Assembly (NCBI GenBank): GCA_022495005.1
Contig: JAGYXB010000658.1
Coordinates: 62,001-126,000 of the forward strand
Source: Rhyacophila brunnea
Taxonomy: Eukaryota; Arthropoda; Insecta; Trichoptera; Rhyacophilidae
Direction of reading: 5' to 3'
Length of the DNA: 64,000 bases
Shown: piece after piece, positions 21,287 to 32,886 of the stretch
Numbering within the stretch: the first letter of the stretch is position 1
Layout of the letters: each line of letters begins with the position of its first letter
The notes under the pieces: model-generated
What the model saw: only the letters and a program-made list of their open reading frames with translations
Databases searched by the model: none
What the model was told of the DNA's origin: nothing
Program-made: the position numbers and the translations under genes

Positions 21287-21785
21287 CTAAACAAATAATA
21301 TCATGACATTATTATAATGCAAAATGACCTTAAAATGAGCACTTTAGCAGAATAAGTAATAAAAAGATCAGATTATCATTGATTAATTTAATAAAACGCA
21401 ATTTTTTTAGTAAGTACTTATTCCGTTTGTATTATTTAATAAATCTGGACCGTTTTCGTCTGCCTCAGAGGGACATTTTCAACTGAAAAATATTTATAAA
21501 ACAGGTATTTACCAAAACAAATTAAATAAGGCGACACAAATAATCTACCACTACATAGCATATCCAAATAGAAATCTAAAAGTGTGTTGCAACCTTCAAA
21601 TACACCAATATTGAATGAGCGTCAATGCATAAACCAAGAGCAAGTGTGATAACGAAGAACGATTTTATTCTTGACACGTCTTTAAGTTTATCCCATTTCT
21701 TCCACACTCGACATCCGTTGCCTGTTATTCCACAACCGTTAGGTATTTCAATTCTCATTATTTTTGAGTTCCCTGGTACTCTATG

Positions 21786-21945
21786 ACAACATCTTCTTGG
21801 CTACGGAGTAAAACTGTGAACTAACATGCTCCTCCCATTTTTAATCGCACTTCCATTATAAACTAACAAGCTCCTCCCATTTAGTCGACAACAGCGCCTT
21901 CCTTCACGTAGCCAAGAAGATGTTGTTGTACAGTAGTTATAGGTA
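21786..21945. mobile_element. Hairpin MITE, about 160 bp
   Basis: ACAACATCTTCTTGGCTACG at the left and its complement at the right enclose two near-repeats of GAACTAACATGCTCCTCCCA. A related decayed sequence on the other strand is at 38385-38560. Confidence 0.7.
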
Positions 21946-22308
21946 GTTATAGGTAGTTTTGTATATTATGGCACACTTTTTTAAAGAAAACCATTGAGCG
22001 CTCCAGTTTATAAACATTTTATATTTCAACCGCTGGAAAAAAATATATGTGCCTGCTTTTGGTGGAGGCATCCTACTTTTTTCGGCCATGTCCCCAGCGC
22101 CGCATCCAGCATCATTAGACTACTAGTCCGCATTCTCACTAATAGCTTAATTTATTAAAAACTGTTCCGGAGAACCAACGCGGCGTATTCCAGTCGACTA
22201 CACCAGTGTTGAGAATGTTGAGGTGTATTGTGACCTAGTTGGGATTTTAACGTGAAGCCCTCCGATGAGTACTCACCTACGTAGATTTGTACATACCTAC
22301 GTAAAGTT

Positions 22309-22838
22309 AAGGCCATTCGCTCACGTGAATACTCAAAAAAGATGAGACTGAAACACCAGTATCTAGCTAATGTATTTAAATGGCGACTCACTGACGAAGA
22401 CTGGAATCTCTGTTTCAAAACGTCCGCGACCGAAATCGAAGAGACGCGACATGCTAGTCTCCCAGTCTCTCAGTTTCCAGTCACCCACTTAACAGTGGTA
22501 TCTCCCAATATCAATAGATTCGATGAAAAGTCATAATTTCTTACCAAAATTGGTAGCACTGAACCAAACAAGCAACAACGTCAATAGATGGGCAAACCAA
22601 TTTTTAATTTAAAACGTGTGGCAGATGTTGAGAAAGACTCCAGCCTGTATAATTAAATGCTGCCAGGATATTTAGAAAAAGCTTAGAATGAAGTAGGAAA
22701 GACAATGGGTTTGACAGTTTGAGGTTATGAGATTATTAGGTTTCAGTAGCAACGTGTGCGAAGCATCATTGGCCAGTTTATGAGTTCCATCACCAACCAG
22801 TTCGTCAGATTTTAGTTTCTACGTGAGCAGATGGCCTT
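22309..22838 (+). repeat. Repeat R2, copy 2
   Basis: Ends AAGGCCATTCGCTCACGT and its imperfect complement ACGTGAGCAGATGGCCTT. It is about 20 bases from the donor of gene A exon 1. Alignable with R2 at 19505-20075. Confidence 0.7.
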
Positions 22839-22858
22839 ACTTGTAAAAAAAAACTAAC

Positions 22859-23113
22859 CTCAAAAGCAGAATAATTATTAAAGTTGTTGGGATATTCTTC
22901 CTTGATATAAGGAAATCCATCTGGACTTTTTGAACGTTTAATTGGCACATCAATGAAAACAGGGCCCGACATTTTGTTTGCGCAGTGTTCTTCATTTGTT
23001 TCGAATTTTATGTCCATTTCATGGTTCGTTGGAACGTCAAAAGAAATGGGTCTTGTCATCAGCTGAATTTCGTTGCTATATTTCTCGCCACATGATTCTT
23101 CCTTTATTTCCAT
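22859..23113 (-). CDS. Gene A, first coding exon (85 codons)
   Basis: The chosen ATG at 23113 gives M-E-I-K-E-E-S, parallel to M-D-I-K-S-E-P in gene B. An upstream in-frame Met at 23152 is possible, but the intervening residues have no counterpart. The exon ends ...YSAFE at donor GAG|GTTAGT, the same donor as in gene B (NNFE|GTTAG). It contains two KEE motifs within [I/V]KxE context (IKEE twice), often SUMO attachment sites in transcription factors. It appears to hold a duplicated segment: FDVPTNHEMD and FIDVPIKRS lie about 30 residues apart. No domain beyond this is recognised. Confidence 0.85.
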
Positions 23114-25249
23114 TTTACACCTGTAAACCAGCAAACTTATGTGGTAAGACAATAAACACTAAATAATGAAATATATAGGTACCAGGCACCAGCCCAAATT
23201 ATTGATTTGACAGTGTTGCATTATGCAACGCTGTTAAGAATTTGGTTTGCATGGGACATAATATCCCTATGAATAATTCATAGATAATGAAAAAAAAATA
23301 CAATACCTATTCAAATTAGATTTTCTTAAACAAAATTGGGAAATAACTAAAATCATACCAGGTATTTTTATTTTTTTAAATCATCACAAACACATAATAT
23401 TATGTAAATACAAAAAAAAACTCCGCGCTTTACGTCTCCCACCTGGGCCACTCAGATGATTAATACAAACCCTGACGGCTAAAATTATTAAAGATGGCAC
23501 ATGCTCTGCCTACTGATTCTCTGCATGCTGGTTGTCCGAATTCGAAAAAAATTGATTTGTCAATGTAACCGAATCCAAAGGATTCAAACAATTTCACTTT
23601 TCTGAAAATGATGTAAGTACCTAAGTAATTACAATAATAAAACTAAAGAAGTTATTTTAACAGACGAACAATACGTCGCACAGAATGTAGGTTACTGAAC
23701 GTTAAATGAAAATAATCGGCGCGCGTAAGTAATCGGGCCTGGCACGGGCCGCGGGCGGGCCATGAGTTTATGGTAAAAAGTCTATTTTTCGTAACGCTTT
23801 TGCATCGGAGATCATGAGTAAAACATGTTCTATGTTAAAATATCATACAATATCATTTATTATTATTTTGTTTATTAACATTCTTCTTCTTCTTCTTTCA
23901 CCCTGTCACGTCCCAACATTGGGGCATAGGGCAAGCACAAGTTGGCGCCACTTCCCTCGGTCCATCGCCAACTCCTGCGCCTCTCGCCATGTCAGACCTG
24001 CAGCACGTAGGTCGCTTTTGTAGCATCATTGCAGGGTGAGGGAGGGGCGGCCACGGCGACGGAACCCTTGAGGCTGTGCCACAAGGGTACGAAGTGCCGC
24101 ACTCTTTGGCGTTCAGACGAAGACCCACACGCATCGAATTCGCAGCTAGCCTGTTCACGGTTACCTCCAACCTTTCGATCGTCGAGTCAAACACGACTGC
24201 GTCGTCTGCATACTCCAGGTCGCACAGTCTTTCTTCGCATAGATCGGTTGTGTAATCATGATGTAGGCGTATCACACTGTCGGGGCAAACCGTCTTACGC
24301 ATTATGAAATCCATCATGATGATAAAAAGAAAGAGCGCAAGTACACATCCTTGCTTGACTCCTGACGTGATTTCAAAGAGGTCAGAGGATGTTCCGGCTG
24401 CTCTCACGCGACACTCTGTATTGGTGTAGAGAGCACTTATCACGTCGACCAGTTTCTTTGGGACACCATAGCCTAGCAGAATTTGCCACAGAGATTCACG
24501 ATGAAGACTGTCAAATGCGTCTTCATAGTCCTCGAAGCAGCAGGCGACGGGTACCTATATTCATCTCTTGGTACTGTTGCTGAAGGCATCGGAGAGTTGA
24601 AATATGCTCTGAGCAGGACTTCCCCGGGACAAATCCACTCTGCTGCGCACGTAAAACGTCCAGCATGGGACTTCTAATCCTGTACAGGAGAATCTGCGCC
24701 AACACCTTCCCGGGAACGCTGAGGAGAGTGATTCCTCTGTAATTATTATAGTCTTGTGGGTTAACCTTTTTGTGCAGAGTAACAACAATACCATCCCTCC
24801 AGGCTTTGGGGCACTGCTCCCTTTCCCACACCTCGTGCAGAAGGTTTAGAATTTAGGTAAGTAGGTACCTCGATATTTTGAGTTTACAACGAATTTTGTG
24901 TTATCTCAAGGACTTCAAAGTCAAATTCGAATAATAAACATTAGAAGTAATGAACTAGGTAGGTACCTATGCGTAGGTTATCCTGTCTTTTGCTCCTAAA
25001 TCCAGATTTTTTTAAATATCACAATAATAACTATCTAGATTTAGTAAAATAATTATCAGGCATCGCTAGGTACCTACTGTAATTTTTGCAGTAAAACTAT
25101 TTTTATTTTACCAATCTTCGTAAAATGCACTATTTAACAAAATGTGGCAACTTTTTAATTGTAGCAACATTGCAATCGACGTGACATTTCTCATCCAATT
25201 GTCCGTATGTCATTGTCATTATTATTATCTAACGTTTATATTGTCAAAA
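23114..25249. promoter_or_regulatory. Shared intergenic region of divergent genes A and B
   Basis: The start codons of A (minus, 23113) and B (plus, 25250) face away from each other, so both promoters must lie here or in unseen 5' exons. A LINE insertion (23883-24850) fills almost half. Near 23735-23765 is a short G+C-rich patch (GGGCCTGGCACGGGCCGCGG) that stands out from the AT-rich surroundings and is a candidate promoter element. No TATA box is convincing. Confidence 0.45.
23883..24850 (-). pseudogene. RTE-like LINE fragment (family beta) with reverse transcriptase
   Basis: On the minus strand the reading goes WRDGIVVTLHKK, NYRGITLLSVPGKVLAQIL, QSGFVPGKSCSEHI, then after a frame change EDYEDAFDSLHRESLW, TSGVKQGC and LEYADDAVVF with an intact YADD box. 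These are reverse transcriptase motifs in correct order. The element is 5'-truncated, frameshifted near 24540, and ends at a (GAA)n tail seen as CTTCTTCTTCTTC at 23883. It sits between the divergent genes A and B and could have moved apart a shared promoter. Confidence 0.9.
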
Positions 25250-25402
25250 ATGGACATCAAAAGTGAACCGACAGACCATCAATCAGATTCTGGAACACCC
25301 CCCAATGTAACATACGTACCGATTTACCATTCACACAACCCGGAAGACCAAACACCACGTTCTAACATCAAGCAAGAACCCATTGACGACAATAATTTTG
25401 AG
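25250..25402 (+). CDS. C2H2 zinc-finger gene B, first coding exon (51 codons)
   Basis: The ATG at 25250 starts M-D-I-K-S-E-P-T-D. The exon ends DDNNFE at donor GAG|GTTAGA in phase 0. An in-frame upstream Met at 25142 exists but has no counterpart in gene A, so 25250 is preferred. Two [I/V]KxE motifs (IKSE near residue 3 and IKQE near residue 42) flank a proline/serine-rich stretch. This is the N-terminal, non-DNA-binding part of the protein. Confidence 0.83.
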
Positions 25403-25499
25403 GTTAGATTTCTACATGTTTAATAATCTTTTCGAAAATGCTGTCATTGAATATGCTGTGTAATGGCTAATCTTTATTGATTATTTTTTTATCTGCAAG

Positions 25500-25622
25500 G
25501 TTGACATATCTGACGTGGAAAACAAAATCGATCCTGTATCCAGACAAGTCGTCAATGAATCACGACACATTGAAGATTTTGACGTATGCTTGGATGCATC
25601 AAAGTTTCATAATGATTTACAG
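25500..25622 (+). CDS. Gene B, second coding exon (41 codons)
   Basis: Follows acceptor TCTGCAAG and ends CAG|GTATTT, both phase 0. The peptide begins VDISDVENKIDP and ends SKFHNDLQ. It is acidic and has no known domain. Only 97 bases separate it from exon 1. No counterpart was found in gene A, where the corresponding interval is filled with R2 and other repeats, so gene A may have lost it. Confidence 0.7.
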
Positions 25623-25669
25623 GTATTTTTTCCATTAATTGTAATTCTATTGAGACATTCATGTATACG

Positions 25670-26106
25670 CAGTGTCATTTCTAGAAGCACGCTGTCACTT
25701 TTATTTTTGTACCTATGGTTTTTCGTCTGGATTCGGGATGTGGAGGTGGACAATTAACACACCGGAATTGTAATGGAAGCGGCGAGGTTTATTTAATTTA
25801 ATATTATATAACAGTTACATTTTTAATAATTTATTTTACGGAGTTCGAAATGTGCGTGTTTACTGTTTGGCTGTTTGCAGCGTATTCCCCGCCATCTTGT
25901 GTTTCGCTTTCAACGAGAAGCGTTGTAGAAAAACGGCGACGTTGCAAATATTTTTCAACGATCGTGATTTAACGCATTGCCAGCTATATTATTATTTATT
26001 TTCGTAATCAACCCTTACTATTTGTTGGATTTGATTACGACTCGGGCCTCTCCAGATACACAGAGACATCTCCAAATGGGGACCATTCGGCGGTGTAACA
26101 GCAGGT
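25670..26106 (+). mobile_element. Repeat R4, copy 1
   Basis: Matches the minus strand of 62700-63129 nearly end to end (shared GGTTTTTCGTCTGGATT, ACACACCGGAATTGT, TTGTGTTTCGCTTTCAACGA, GATACACAGAGACATCTCC). The ends in the other copy (CTGTCATTTCCCTCC and GGAGGTGTAACAG) look like short inverted repeats. It lies just downstream of gene B exon 2. Confidence 0.7.
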
Positions 26107-26252
26107 ACCTATGTTATATTGCGTGCTCAATTGTGGGAGTATGTCGGTACTAAATATCAGTATTAACTAGTAAGTATTAAATGTGTAGATAGTGTTGTGA
26201 ATATCTGTATTTCGGTATCAATTAATAGGTTTCCTTCATATACGATACCAGA

Positions 26253-26508
26253 GCATCTATTCTATACACAAGGATGCTATCCACGGCTATCGAGGGTAGT
26301 TTATCATATTGATATATTTATTAACTGTCTGAACTGTCAAAAAGTGCTATATTTTAACAGCACCTTTCTTGACTGTGTGAACTTTTAGAGCGAGATAGAC
26401 AGCTAAGACAGCTGACTTATTGTATCAATTATAATATCTCAATACATAAATATGATAAACTACCCTCCATAGCCGCCGATAGCAGACTTGTGACGGAATA
26501 GATGTGCA
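26253..26508. mobile_element. TIR MITE M3, intact copy
   Basis: Long imperfect inverted repeats: the left contains CGGCTATCGAGGGTAGTTTA, the right ATGATAAACTACCCTCCATA. Both outer ends read CATCTATTC and its complement. In an intron of gene B. Confidence 0.8.
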
Positions 26509-27110
26509 GTATCGATATTTTCATTCGATACGATAGGTTTGTACTGTTGCCAAAAAAATATTGATAGATCATGAAGCGGGCCCCCAGGCAAGATCTTTGG
26601 CAGCCCCCCTACCTATCGCTATGGTTAAAAGCAGTGCAATACTCCACAGTAGCGTTTGCCAAGGTCACGTGTAAATTGTACGTATTACACTTTCGCCGTA
26701 GCACAGTTTACCTTAAGTTAGTCTTACCGGAAGAAGATTCCCGTTCTAGCACTGATATTTTTAAAAATACGTGTATGTGAAGCATTGTAGACTGTTTACT
26801 GTTCAATTTTCTTAGATTCAATGAGATTTTATTATATTGATTGCTATTTTGATTCATGATTGCTATCGAGTGTTTGATAACGCTATCATACGAGAAACTA
26901 CCAGAATTTTATTTTAATATATAGGTACGATATGATTGTATTTATAATTATTTACTTACTACCAATACCTTTTAAAACTCACGTGTGTGTGATGAGTGAA
27001 GTCCTAGTACTTTGGTGACGAGGCATCGGGAATTGATCACACTATATTAGGCAGAAGGTATAATATGAACACAGTTATTTAATTTGTATAGTGGTCCGCG
27101 CGGACGTGTT
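26509..27110. other. Intron of gene B, nothing firm
   Basis: A reverse copy of the GCGGGCCCCCAGGC motif seen near 4837 and 5180 is at about 26578. The 69-codon frame there has no support. Confidence 0.4.
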
Positions 27111-27712
27111 CAGTGATATCCCGTGGGGGTAGGCAGATTGAGCATCGCTTAGGGGCGGCAGTTACTCGAAGGGCGGCAAATCGAGAAGAATCATTAGGTG
27201 TATATATAAAAATAGGAACCTACCTAAACTTAGTAATAACGGAAATATTTTTCGATTAAAAAAATCACGTCACTGGTTGGAAACAAAATGTATTAATTAA
27301 CATAAAAGGTTTAACAGGACTGTAATTTTTTTGTCATGTTTGCGATGTCTAGTTTACTTCCGTTGTCCTTGGACGTAACGTCCTTGATGACCAGCAGTTA
27401 CAAATGCAGATTTGCGAATTATATTTGAATTATAAGTAGATACATACTTACCTAATTAATTTATCCGAATATTTTTGGCTGTCACTCGCGAGTTTTAAAT
27501 GTTGTCAGGTGTATTTTTTAATGTAGTTGAAACCGTGGACTCATAATATTGTCTATTGGAGTAGAGATGGTATATAATATTTTGTTAGTAATGTAAGTAA
27601 CACATTTCCTAGATATCGGTGTCATGAAAGGATGATAAAAAATACTGTATAAAAAAACAGGGTGACATTTTGGCGCTGCCTAGGGGCGGTATTTTGTCTA
27701 GGGACGTCACTG
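27111..27712 (+). mobile_element. hAT-type MITE H1, intact copy (602 bp)
   Basis: Ends CAGTGATATCCC and GGGACGTCACTG, flanked by an exact 8-bp duplication GACGTGTT (27103-27110 and 27713-27720). The 8-bp TSD and CAGTG start are typical of hAT elements. No transposase inside. In an intron of gene B. Confidence 0.9.
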
Positions 27713-27973
27713 GACGTGTTTATTCATTGAAAACATTGGAGTTACACATGGGGGTAAACATTGATTCAGCATCACTAAGGTAAATTGTAGTTATTATAGG
27801 ACACATGATCGATGCGAAAAAGCATTAAATTGGCTTGGGTTTTGGAGGTTGATTATTTAAGGGCACGTAACAGTTAAATGGTTTGCACTTCACTTTAAAT
27901 TATTACAAATTCAAATTTGAAAAAAAAATTCAAATTCATTAAATTGGGACGCGTATGATAATTTAAATTTAAT

Positions 27974-28351
27974 TCACGTAATTTTGCTCGTAACGTCACC
28001 CGCGCGCGACGGTGCACGTCTTTTTCTTATTATCCGGTCTCCATGGTAGATTTTAACTAACGGATTTTCAAAGGGCATTCTTACATTTGTGGGATCTAGT
28101 CTGCTGAGGAGAAGAGCAAGGGGTAGGTTTGAAAAATTGCAAGGTTTTCGTCGGGCTCGGCTATCTAACGGTACGCGCTTGGGGTCTGGGAAGACCTTGG
28201 GATCTAGCAGGCATAATATGCGTTTGGTTTGAATGGGCGCTGAGGAAGCCTGTTTGCTTCGCAAAGTATTTATTTTTTTTGTTGTAAGGCAGGGCTTGTT
28301 AACTTTGGTCAGGGATATTTTAATATTGAGGTTAAATTCCTGATATGGCAT
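27974..28351 (-). CDS. Uncharacterised 125-codon open frame
   Basis: The minus-strand frame starts MPYQEFNLNIKISL and ends RAGDVTSKIT. It is basic and lacks any domain I recognise. It is opposite to gene B and inside its large third intron, with no visible splice partner. It may be part of an old retroelement or a chance frame; its above-background G+C content is the main reason to record it. Confidence 0.2.
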   Translation of the reverse strand: MPYQEFNLNIKISLTKVNKPCLTTKKINTLRSKQASSAPIQTKRILCLLDPKVFPDPKRVPLDSRARRKPCNFSNLPLALLLSRLDPTNVRMPFENPLVKIYHGDRIIRKRRAPSRAGDVTSKIT

Positions 28352-28779
28352 TAGAGACCTTTTTATGGAGAAGGGTTTCCTTTGGTAATACTACCTATTT
28401 TCTCTGGTTTTCTGATGATTTTATTACGTATTTTTAAGTGGTCTATTTAGGTAATAAATTAATTTCTATATTATACGGTATATTAGACCAATTGTATGTT
28501 ACGTCACAAGCTCTTTGCATATTGACTTGTAATAACAGCTACTCTATCCTATCTCTGGCACTATTGAGAGGCTTTAAAGTTTTCTTTTCTGTTGGCAAAT
28601 AATACCATTGCAAAAAGTGTTAGGTATTTTAATGTTGATTAAACTACACGTGATATCGAACACATGAATGAAGTAGCGAGGAAAATAAATACCGGTGGAT
28701 GGTTTTATTTACAGAAACGACCGTGGTATCGTAGAACATTAATTGTAACATACAAAATATTATTATATTGTTCCTACAG

Positions 28780-28932
28780 AATCCTGCAACGCACCTGCGC
28801 CACCTGAAGTATGAGAATGATAATCAAAAAGTTGGCGTCAAGCGTGAGTTTTTTGAGGACACGGTACAGCCATTCAATTACGAAGACCCACAGCCTGGAT
28901 GCTCATATTCGGAACACTCACCAGTTATTCAG
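28780..28932 (+). CDS. Gene B, third coding exon (51 codons)
   Basis: Acceptor TTCCTACAG before 28780 and donor CAG|GTGCTT after 28932, phase 0 at both ends. The peptide starts NPATHLRHLKYEN, contains VKREF (a [V/I]KxE motif) and ends PQPGCSYSEHSPVIQ. The match to gene A 21286-21128, and more loosely to the duplicated gene C exons (PQPGCSDLQYRPLDQ), identifies it as a family-specific N-terminal exon. Confidence 0.88.
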
Positions 28933-30828
28933 GTGCTTTCGTTGTATTTATTTTTAATGATAATACTTAAATTCATTTATTTATTATGTCAAATATGACA
29001 CGAGTGACTCAACATCTTCAAATAATGCATGATCAAAAATTCCGAAACGACAAAATGAATCCAAGAATTTGAAATTTGCTTTTTACTTAATGACGGTCAG
29101 GCCAGAAAATTAAAGAAATTTAAAGGCTCCGGAATGTCCTCAAATATTACTAATATTCCATGCGCGTATCGTCTACGTGCCAAACTTTAATTTATATTAT
29201 CTTACAGACGTTACTATTGACAATTTCATATTCTTTAACACTAGTTTTATTTTTTTCCACATTTCTCCACACTCGAGAATTAAACCTTATTTCAGCCGCA
29301 CTCAGAAACCAACACATTTCCCATCATTTTTGTGTTCCCTAACTAGCAAGAGTCGGCCTTTTAACATACGCACCTTTTATACAGATTATTTTTCTTTGTA
29401 ATGATTTTAGATGCATATCGAGCAGGGACCCTACTGGGTGTGGTATAACAAGGAACATATCTCAAGTGTGGAAAATAATGGGATAATCTTAAACACGTTT
29501 TAGAATATGTTATATTCAAAAGTAACGTATGTATGATAATAATATGCATTAATAATGTAACGTGCATCCAATATTGGGTGCCGTCGACATGCTTTGTTAT
29601 ATTTGATTTTTACGGCTTGACCGCCATAAAATACCCTGCTACAAAATATTTGTCCATGGCTATGGCTTTTACATTTATATTTTATTAATCTGTTCTGTGG
29701 TATCGAATAATGACAATTCTTTAAAATATAAATTATCGAAAAATATTATCAAATTAGGTGCTTTATATTTGTCGCTCGTTATTGCAAGTAAGGTCAACCG
29801 CAGGCTATAGTTAGACAGTGTCGTGTCAGTCTGGACCATGAGAACAAATGGAGAAGCGAACACTGACAACGAAACAACTCATAGAAAAATGTAACAAGCT
29901 GTCATGAGAACTGCCACCGCCATCCTTAGATTAATAAATCCTGAGCATAACTTTTTGCACAAGCAACGAGTGGCCCACTTTTCAGCTGTAAAAATCAGAT
30001 CCCAGATTGCTTGACATATTGATTCGCCCTTTCTCGTTTCAAATTGAATTATGAAAAATTCTCAAATCAAATATATTAATTATCAGTATTATTTATAAAT
30101 AATATACATTCCTGTTATTCTTCAGCTTTCAAAGTCAGACTAGTCCTTCACACAAGAACCGTTAATAATATCGATTTCCAAAAAATATGTAGCTTTGATC
30201 TATGCATTACATTTGTAGAAAGTGTATTAATGATAGTGTATTATTTATCATTTAACTCATATATCCAAATCAAACCACTCCCTGTGTCAAGGCAGTTGGA
30301 AATGTCGATTTGTAATAGCATTTTTAATACTCATATTTTTATTAGCAGTGTATTCATATATTATGAATTGTGTAGGAATAGTGAAAGAATACTCCAACAA
30401 GTGAACACGACAGACGCGTCAGTATGAGCACTCTATAGACAATGACAGGCAATGATAGGTCATCCATAGACAATGGGAGGGGCGAAAAGTAGGACCAGTC
30501 GTGTAATGTATCGGCTGTCTTCTTCAATGGGCAATGGAACTGCTCGTAGATAAGTCTGACTAACTGCTCTCTTTCGTTCGGCGTCGCTCTAACTACGTCA
30601 TATTTTCTGTCAAAACTATCGTAATTCACGCTTATCTGTTATATTTATAGCGCAAACTGTTTTGTATCATTTTTTACGACCAAGACAAGTCTGAATTAAT
30701 ACTGTCTCGACTATGGTCTTCGCTAGGCCTAACACTACTGATTCGCATTAATTAAAGATAATAATTTGTATGGTAAATAATTTTTGTCTCTTGTATTTTG
30801 ATACATCTGTATGACATTTTTTTTGCAG
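28933..30828 (+). other. Last intron of gene B
   Basis: AT-rich. A 91-codon minus frame (30354-30629, starting MNYDSFDRKYDVVRAT) has no recognised domain and no splice support, so it is mentioned but not called. No repeat with clear ends was found. Confidence 0.5.
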
Positions 30829-31809
30829 ACTCCGCTCTTAAACCACGATATCGGAAGTGTAATTGAGTCATTACCCCTCGATAATAATGTGAATGCTGGC
30901 TACGAAACTGGAAAAGACGTTCATGATATTAGAAACGAAATAGTCCTGGCTCCAGAGCAAAAAGCCAGTCTCACATTAGACAATGTGTCATCATCCAACA
31001 ATATTGATCCTAATCTCAATGAATTTAAACCATACGCTTGTAACCAATGCAATTATAAAACAGCCCGTGCTTCACACATGAAGATGCATGAAACAGTGCA
31101 TAGTGGTGAGAAACCGTTCGAATGTGACATGTGTGACTACAAAACCAACCGAGCCACTACACTGAAAAGACATAAAATCGTCCATAGTACTGAGAAACCA
31201 TTTGAATGCGATTTGTGTGATAACAAATACAATGAATACAGCGGATTGAAGAGACATAAAATGGTGCATAGTGGTGAAAAACCTTTTAATTGCAATGAAT
31301 GTGATTACAAATGCATACAATTGTGTGAATTGAAAAAACATAGTTTGATTCATACTGGCGAAAAATCTTTCCAGTGTCCATTGTGTGAATACAAAAGCAA
31401 ACGACATAGTGATTTAAAAACACATACAATGATCCATAGTGGTGAGAAACGGTTTCAGTGCAACTTGTGCGACTACAAATGTATACAATCATGCGACTTG
31501 AAAATACATAAAATGACTCACACTGGCGAAAAACCTTTTATGTGCAGCTTGTGTGAGTTCAAATGCAAACGATCTACTGATTTTAAAATACATAAAATGA
31601 TCCACAGCGGCGAAACACGTTACCAGTGCAATTTATGCGATTACAAATGCAAACAATCCGGGTCTTTGAAGATACACAAAATGATTCATAGCGACGTAAA
31701 ACCTTTCAAGTGTAGTTTTTGTGATTACAGATGTAAGCAATCTAGCAATTTGAAGCGTCATGAAATGAAACATGCTGATGAAAAAACGTTTGAGGTCCCA
31801 ATTGTTTGA
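30829..31809 (+). CDS. Gene B, terminal exon with nine C2H2 fingers
   Basis: The exon follows acceptor TTTTGCAG and begins T-P-L-L-N-H-D in phase 0. About 65 residues of polar spacer lead into nine consecutive C2H2 fingers, all Cx2Cx12Hx3H, from CNQCNYKTARASHMKMHETVH-type to the last, CSFCDYRCKQSSNLKRHEMKH-type. They are linked by HSGEKPF/HTGEKPF-like linkers typical of DNA-binding poly-finger proteins. The stop is TGA at 31807-31809. Whole protein: 51+41+51+326, about 469 residues. Fingers are mostly C-x-x-C-[DE]-[YF]-K, as in gene A and in the fold-back remnants at 47.7-54.7 kb. Most likely a nuclear regulator; the DNA target cannot be deduced here. Confidence 0.92.
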   Translation, partial: TPLLNHDIGSVIESLPLDNNVNAGYETGKDVHDIRNEIVLAPEQKASLTLDNVSSSNNIDPNLNEFKPYACNQCNYKTARASHMKMHETVHSGEKPFECDMCDYKTNRATTLKRHKIVHSTEKPFECDLCDNKYNEYSGLKRHKMVHSGEKPFNCNECDYKCIQLCELKKHSLIHTGEKSFQCPLCEYKSKRHSDLKTHTMIHSGEKRFQCNLCDYKCIQSCDLKIHKMTHTGEKPFMCSLCEFKCKRSTDFKIHKMIHSGETRYQCNLCDYKCKQSGSLKIHKMIHSDVKPFKCSFCDYRCKQSSNLKRHEMKHADEKTFEVPIV

Positions 31810-31945
31810 GTACAAATTTAACTTACCAAAATTTAAAGTAGCATCCAGTCATGCATACTAGATCGTAACTTATTAAAATTCAAACCAATATAATTACCGA
31901 TCACAGTTTGCGTTAAGTAGCGTAAAATGAATACAAAGGCAACTC

Positions 31946-32213
31946 AGGGGGCGTCACAAGATTTTCGCTTTTTTTAACCCCCCCATCATCACATTTTGTC
32001 ACAAACGTTCCGTTATAACCCCCCTAAACGTTAAAAATCAAGATTATTGTAATATCCTCAAACCCTTGTGTTTTCTGGGTGGGTATTTTTATATTTTTTG
32101 GTTATTTTATAACGTCACATTTTCGCTGACTCACCCAGTCGTCAAAAATCATCACATATCAAACCCCCGTCCCCCCTATAATGTGACGTCATATATGGAC
32201 GGCCCCTAAGTCA
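31946..32213. mobile_element. Probable hAT-like MITE with GGGGCCGTCC end
   Basis: Left end CAGGGGGCGTCACA, right end complement of AGGGGCCGTCCATATATGAC, with TGACGTCACA-type subterminal blocks. This resembles a widespread animal MITE end. No exact duplication was found at its flanks. Confidence 0.55.
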
Positions 32214-32283
32214 GAGCTTTGGCGATGCATAAAAACCCCTCAAGATCCTATCATTTTCCTGATTCCAAAATACAGTAATAATA

Positions 32284-32672
32284 CGAGGGCTTAGTGTCAA
32301 ACAACACTATCTACAAAAGTGCAGCTTTACAGGAGAGCCAAAAATCATTACTTTAGATTCTTGTAACTCAACAAGGGATATGTTTATTTAAAACCTAATG
32401 TTAATACTTTATAATTTATTGTGTATTGTACATTTATCTTGCTTATGATGATGTTAAAATTTATAGAAATAGTTTTTAATGTGATGATTTGTAATATGAA
32501 AATAAGGGTAACTTATGTAGTTAGCGTTAAACTTTACTGACGATTTATTAAGAAATTAGAAAAGATTGACATAACGTTGTTTGAGTATCATGTAGCCATA
32601 AATGTAAAATAACGTTATCTCAAAAAAAAAAACACTTTTTCGTAGATAACGTTGTCTGAATTTAAGCACTCG
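32284..32672 (-). mobile_element. MITE family CG-2, copy B (389 bp)
   Basis: Starts CGAGGGCTTAGTGTCAAACA and ends with the complement of CGAGTGCTTAAATTCAGACA, an inverted repeat of about 37 bp. It is flanked by AATA on both sides (32280-32283 and 32673-32676). Sequence-identical in most blocks to copy A at 15681 but in opposite orientation. Confidence 0.87.
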
Positions 32673-32886
32673 AATATATCATCCAGTTATTTAATGTTAC
32701 GTTACATGGTCCGTTATGAGAATAGAATTTTTCTCTCGTTTATATATTATAAGGCACCGATCTGTTAGGTAAGTTTAAAATCTGTTGGGCACATTTTTGT
32801 AGCGCTATGTAAAGCTCAAATTACAGTTTGCAGATTATTAAGCTGACCGTCTATCTAAAAGTCTAAAGACACTTTTGAGCCGTCTT

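Noticed and set aside
24029..24677. Plus-strand frames opposite the LINE
   Set aside because: They are reverse shadows of the reverse transcriptase, which reads convincingly on the minus strand.
31072..31407. 111-codon minus-strand frame across the fingers of gene B
   Set aside because: It is the reverse shadow of the finger array; repetitive F/H-rich translation, no splice sites.
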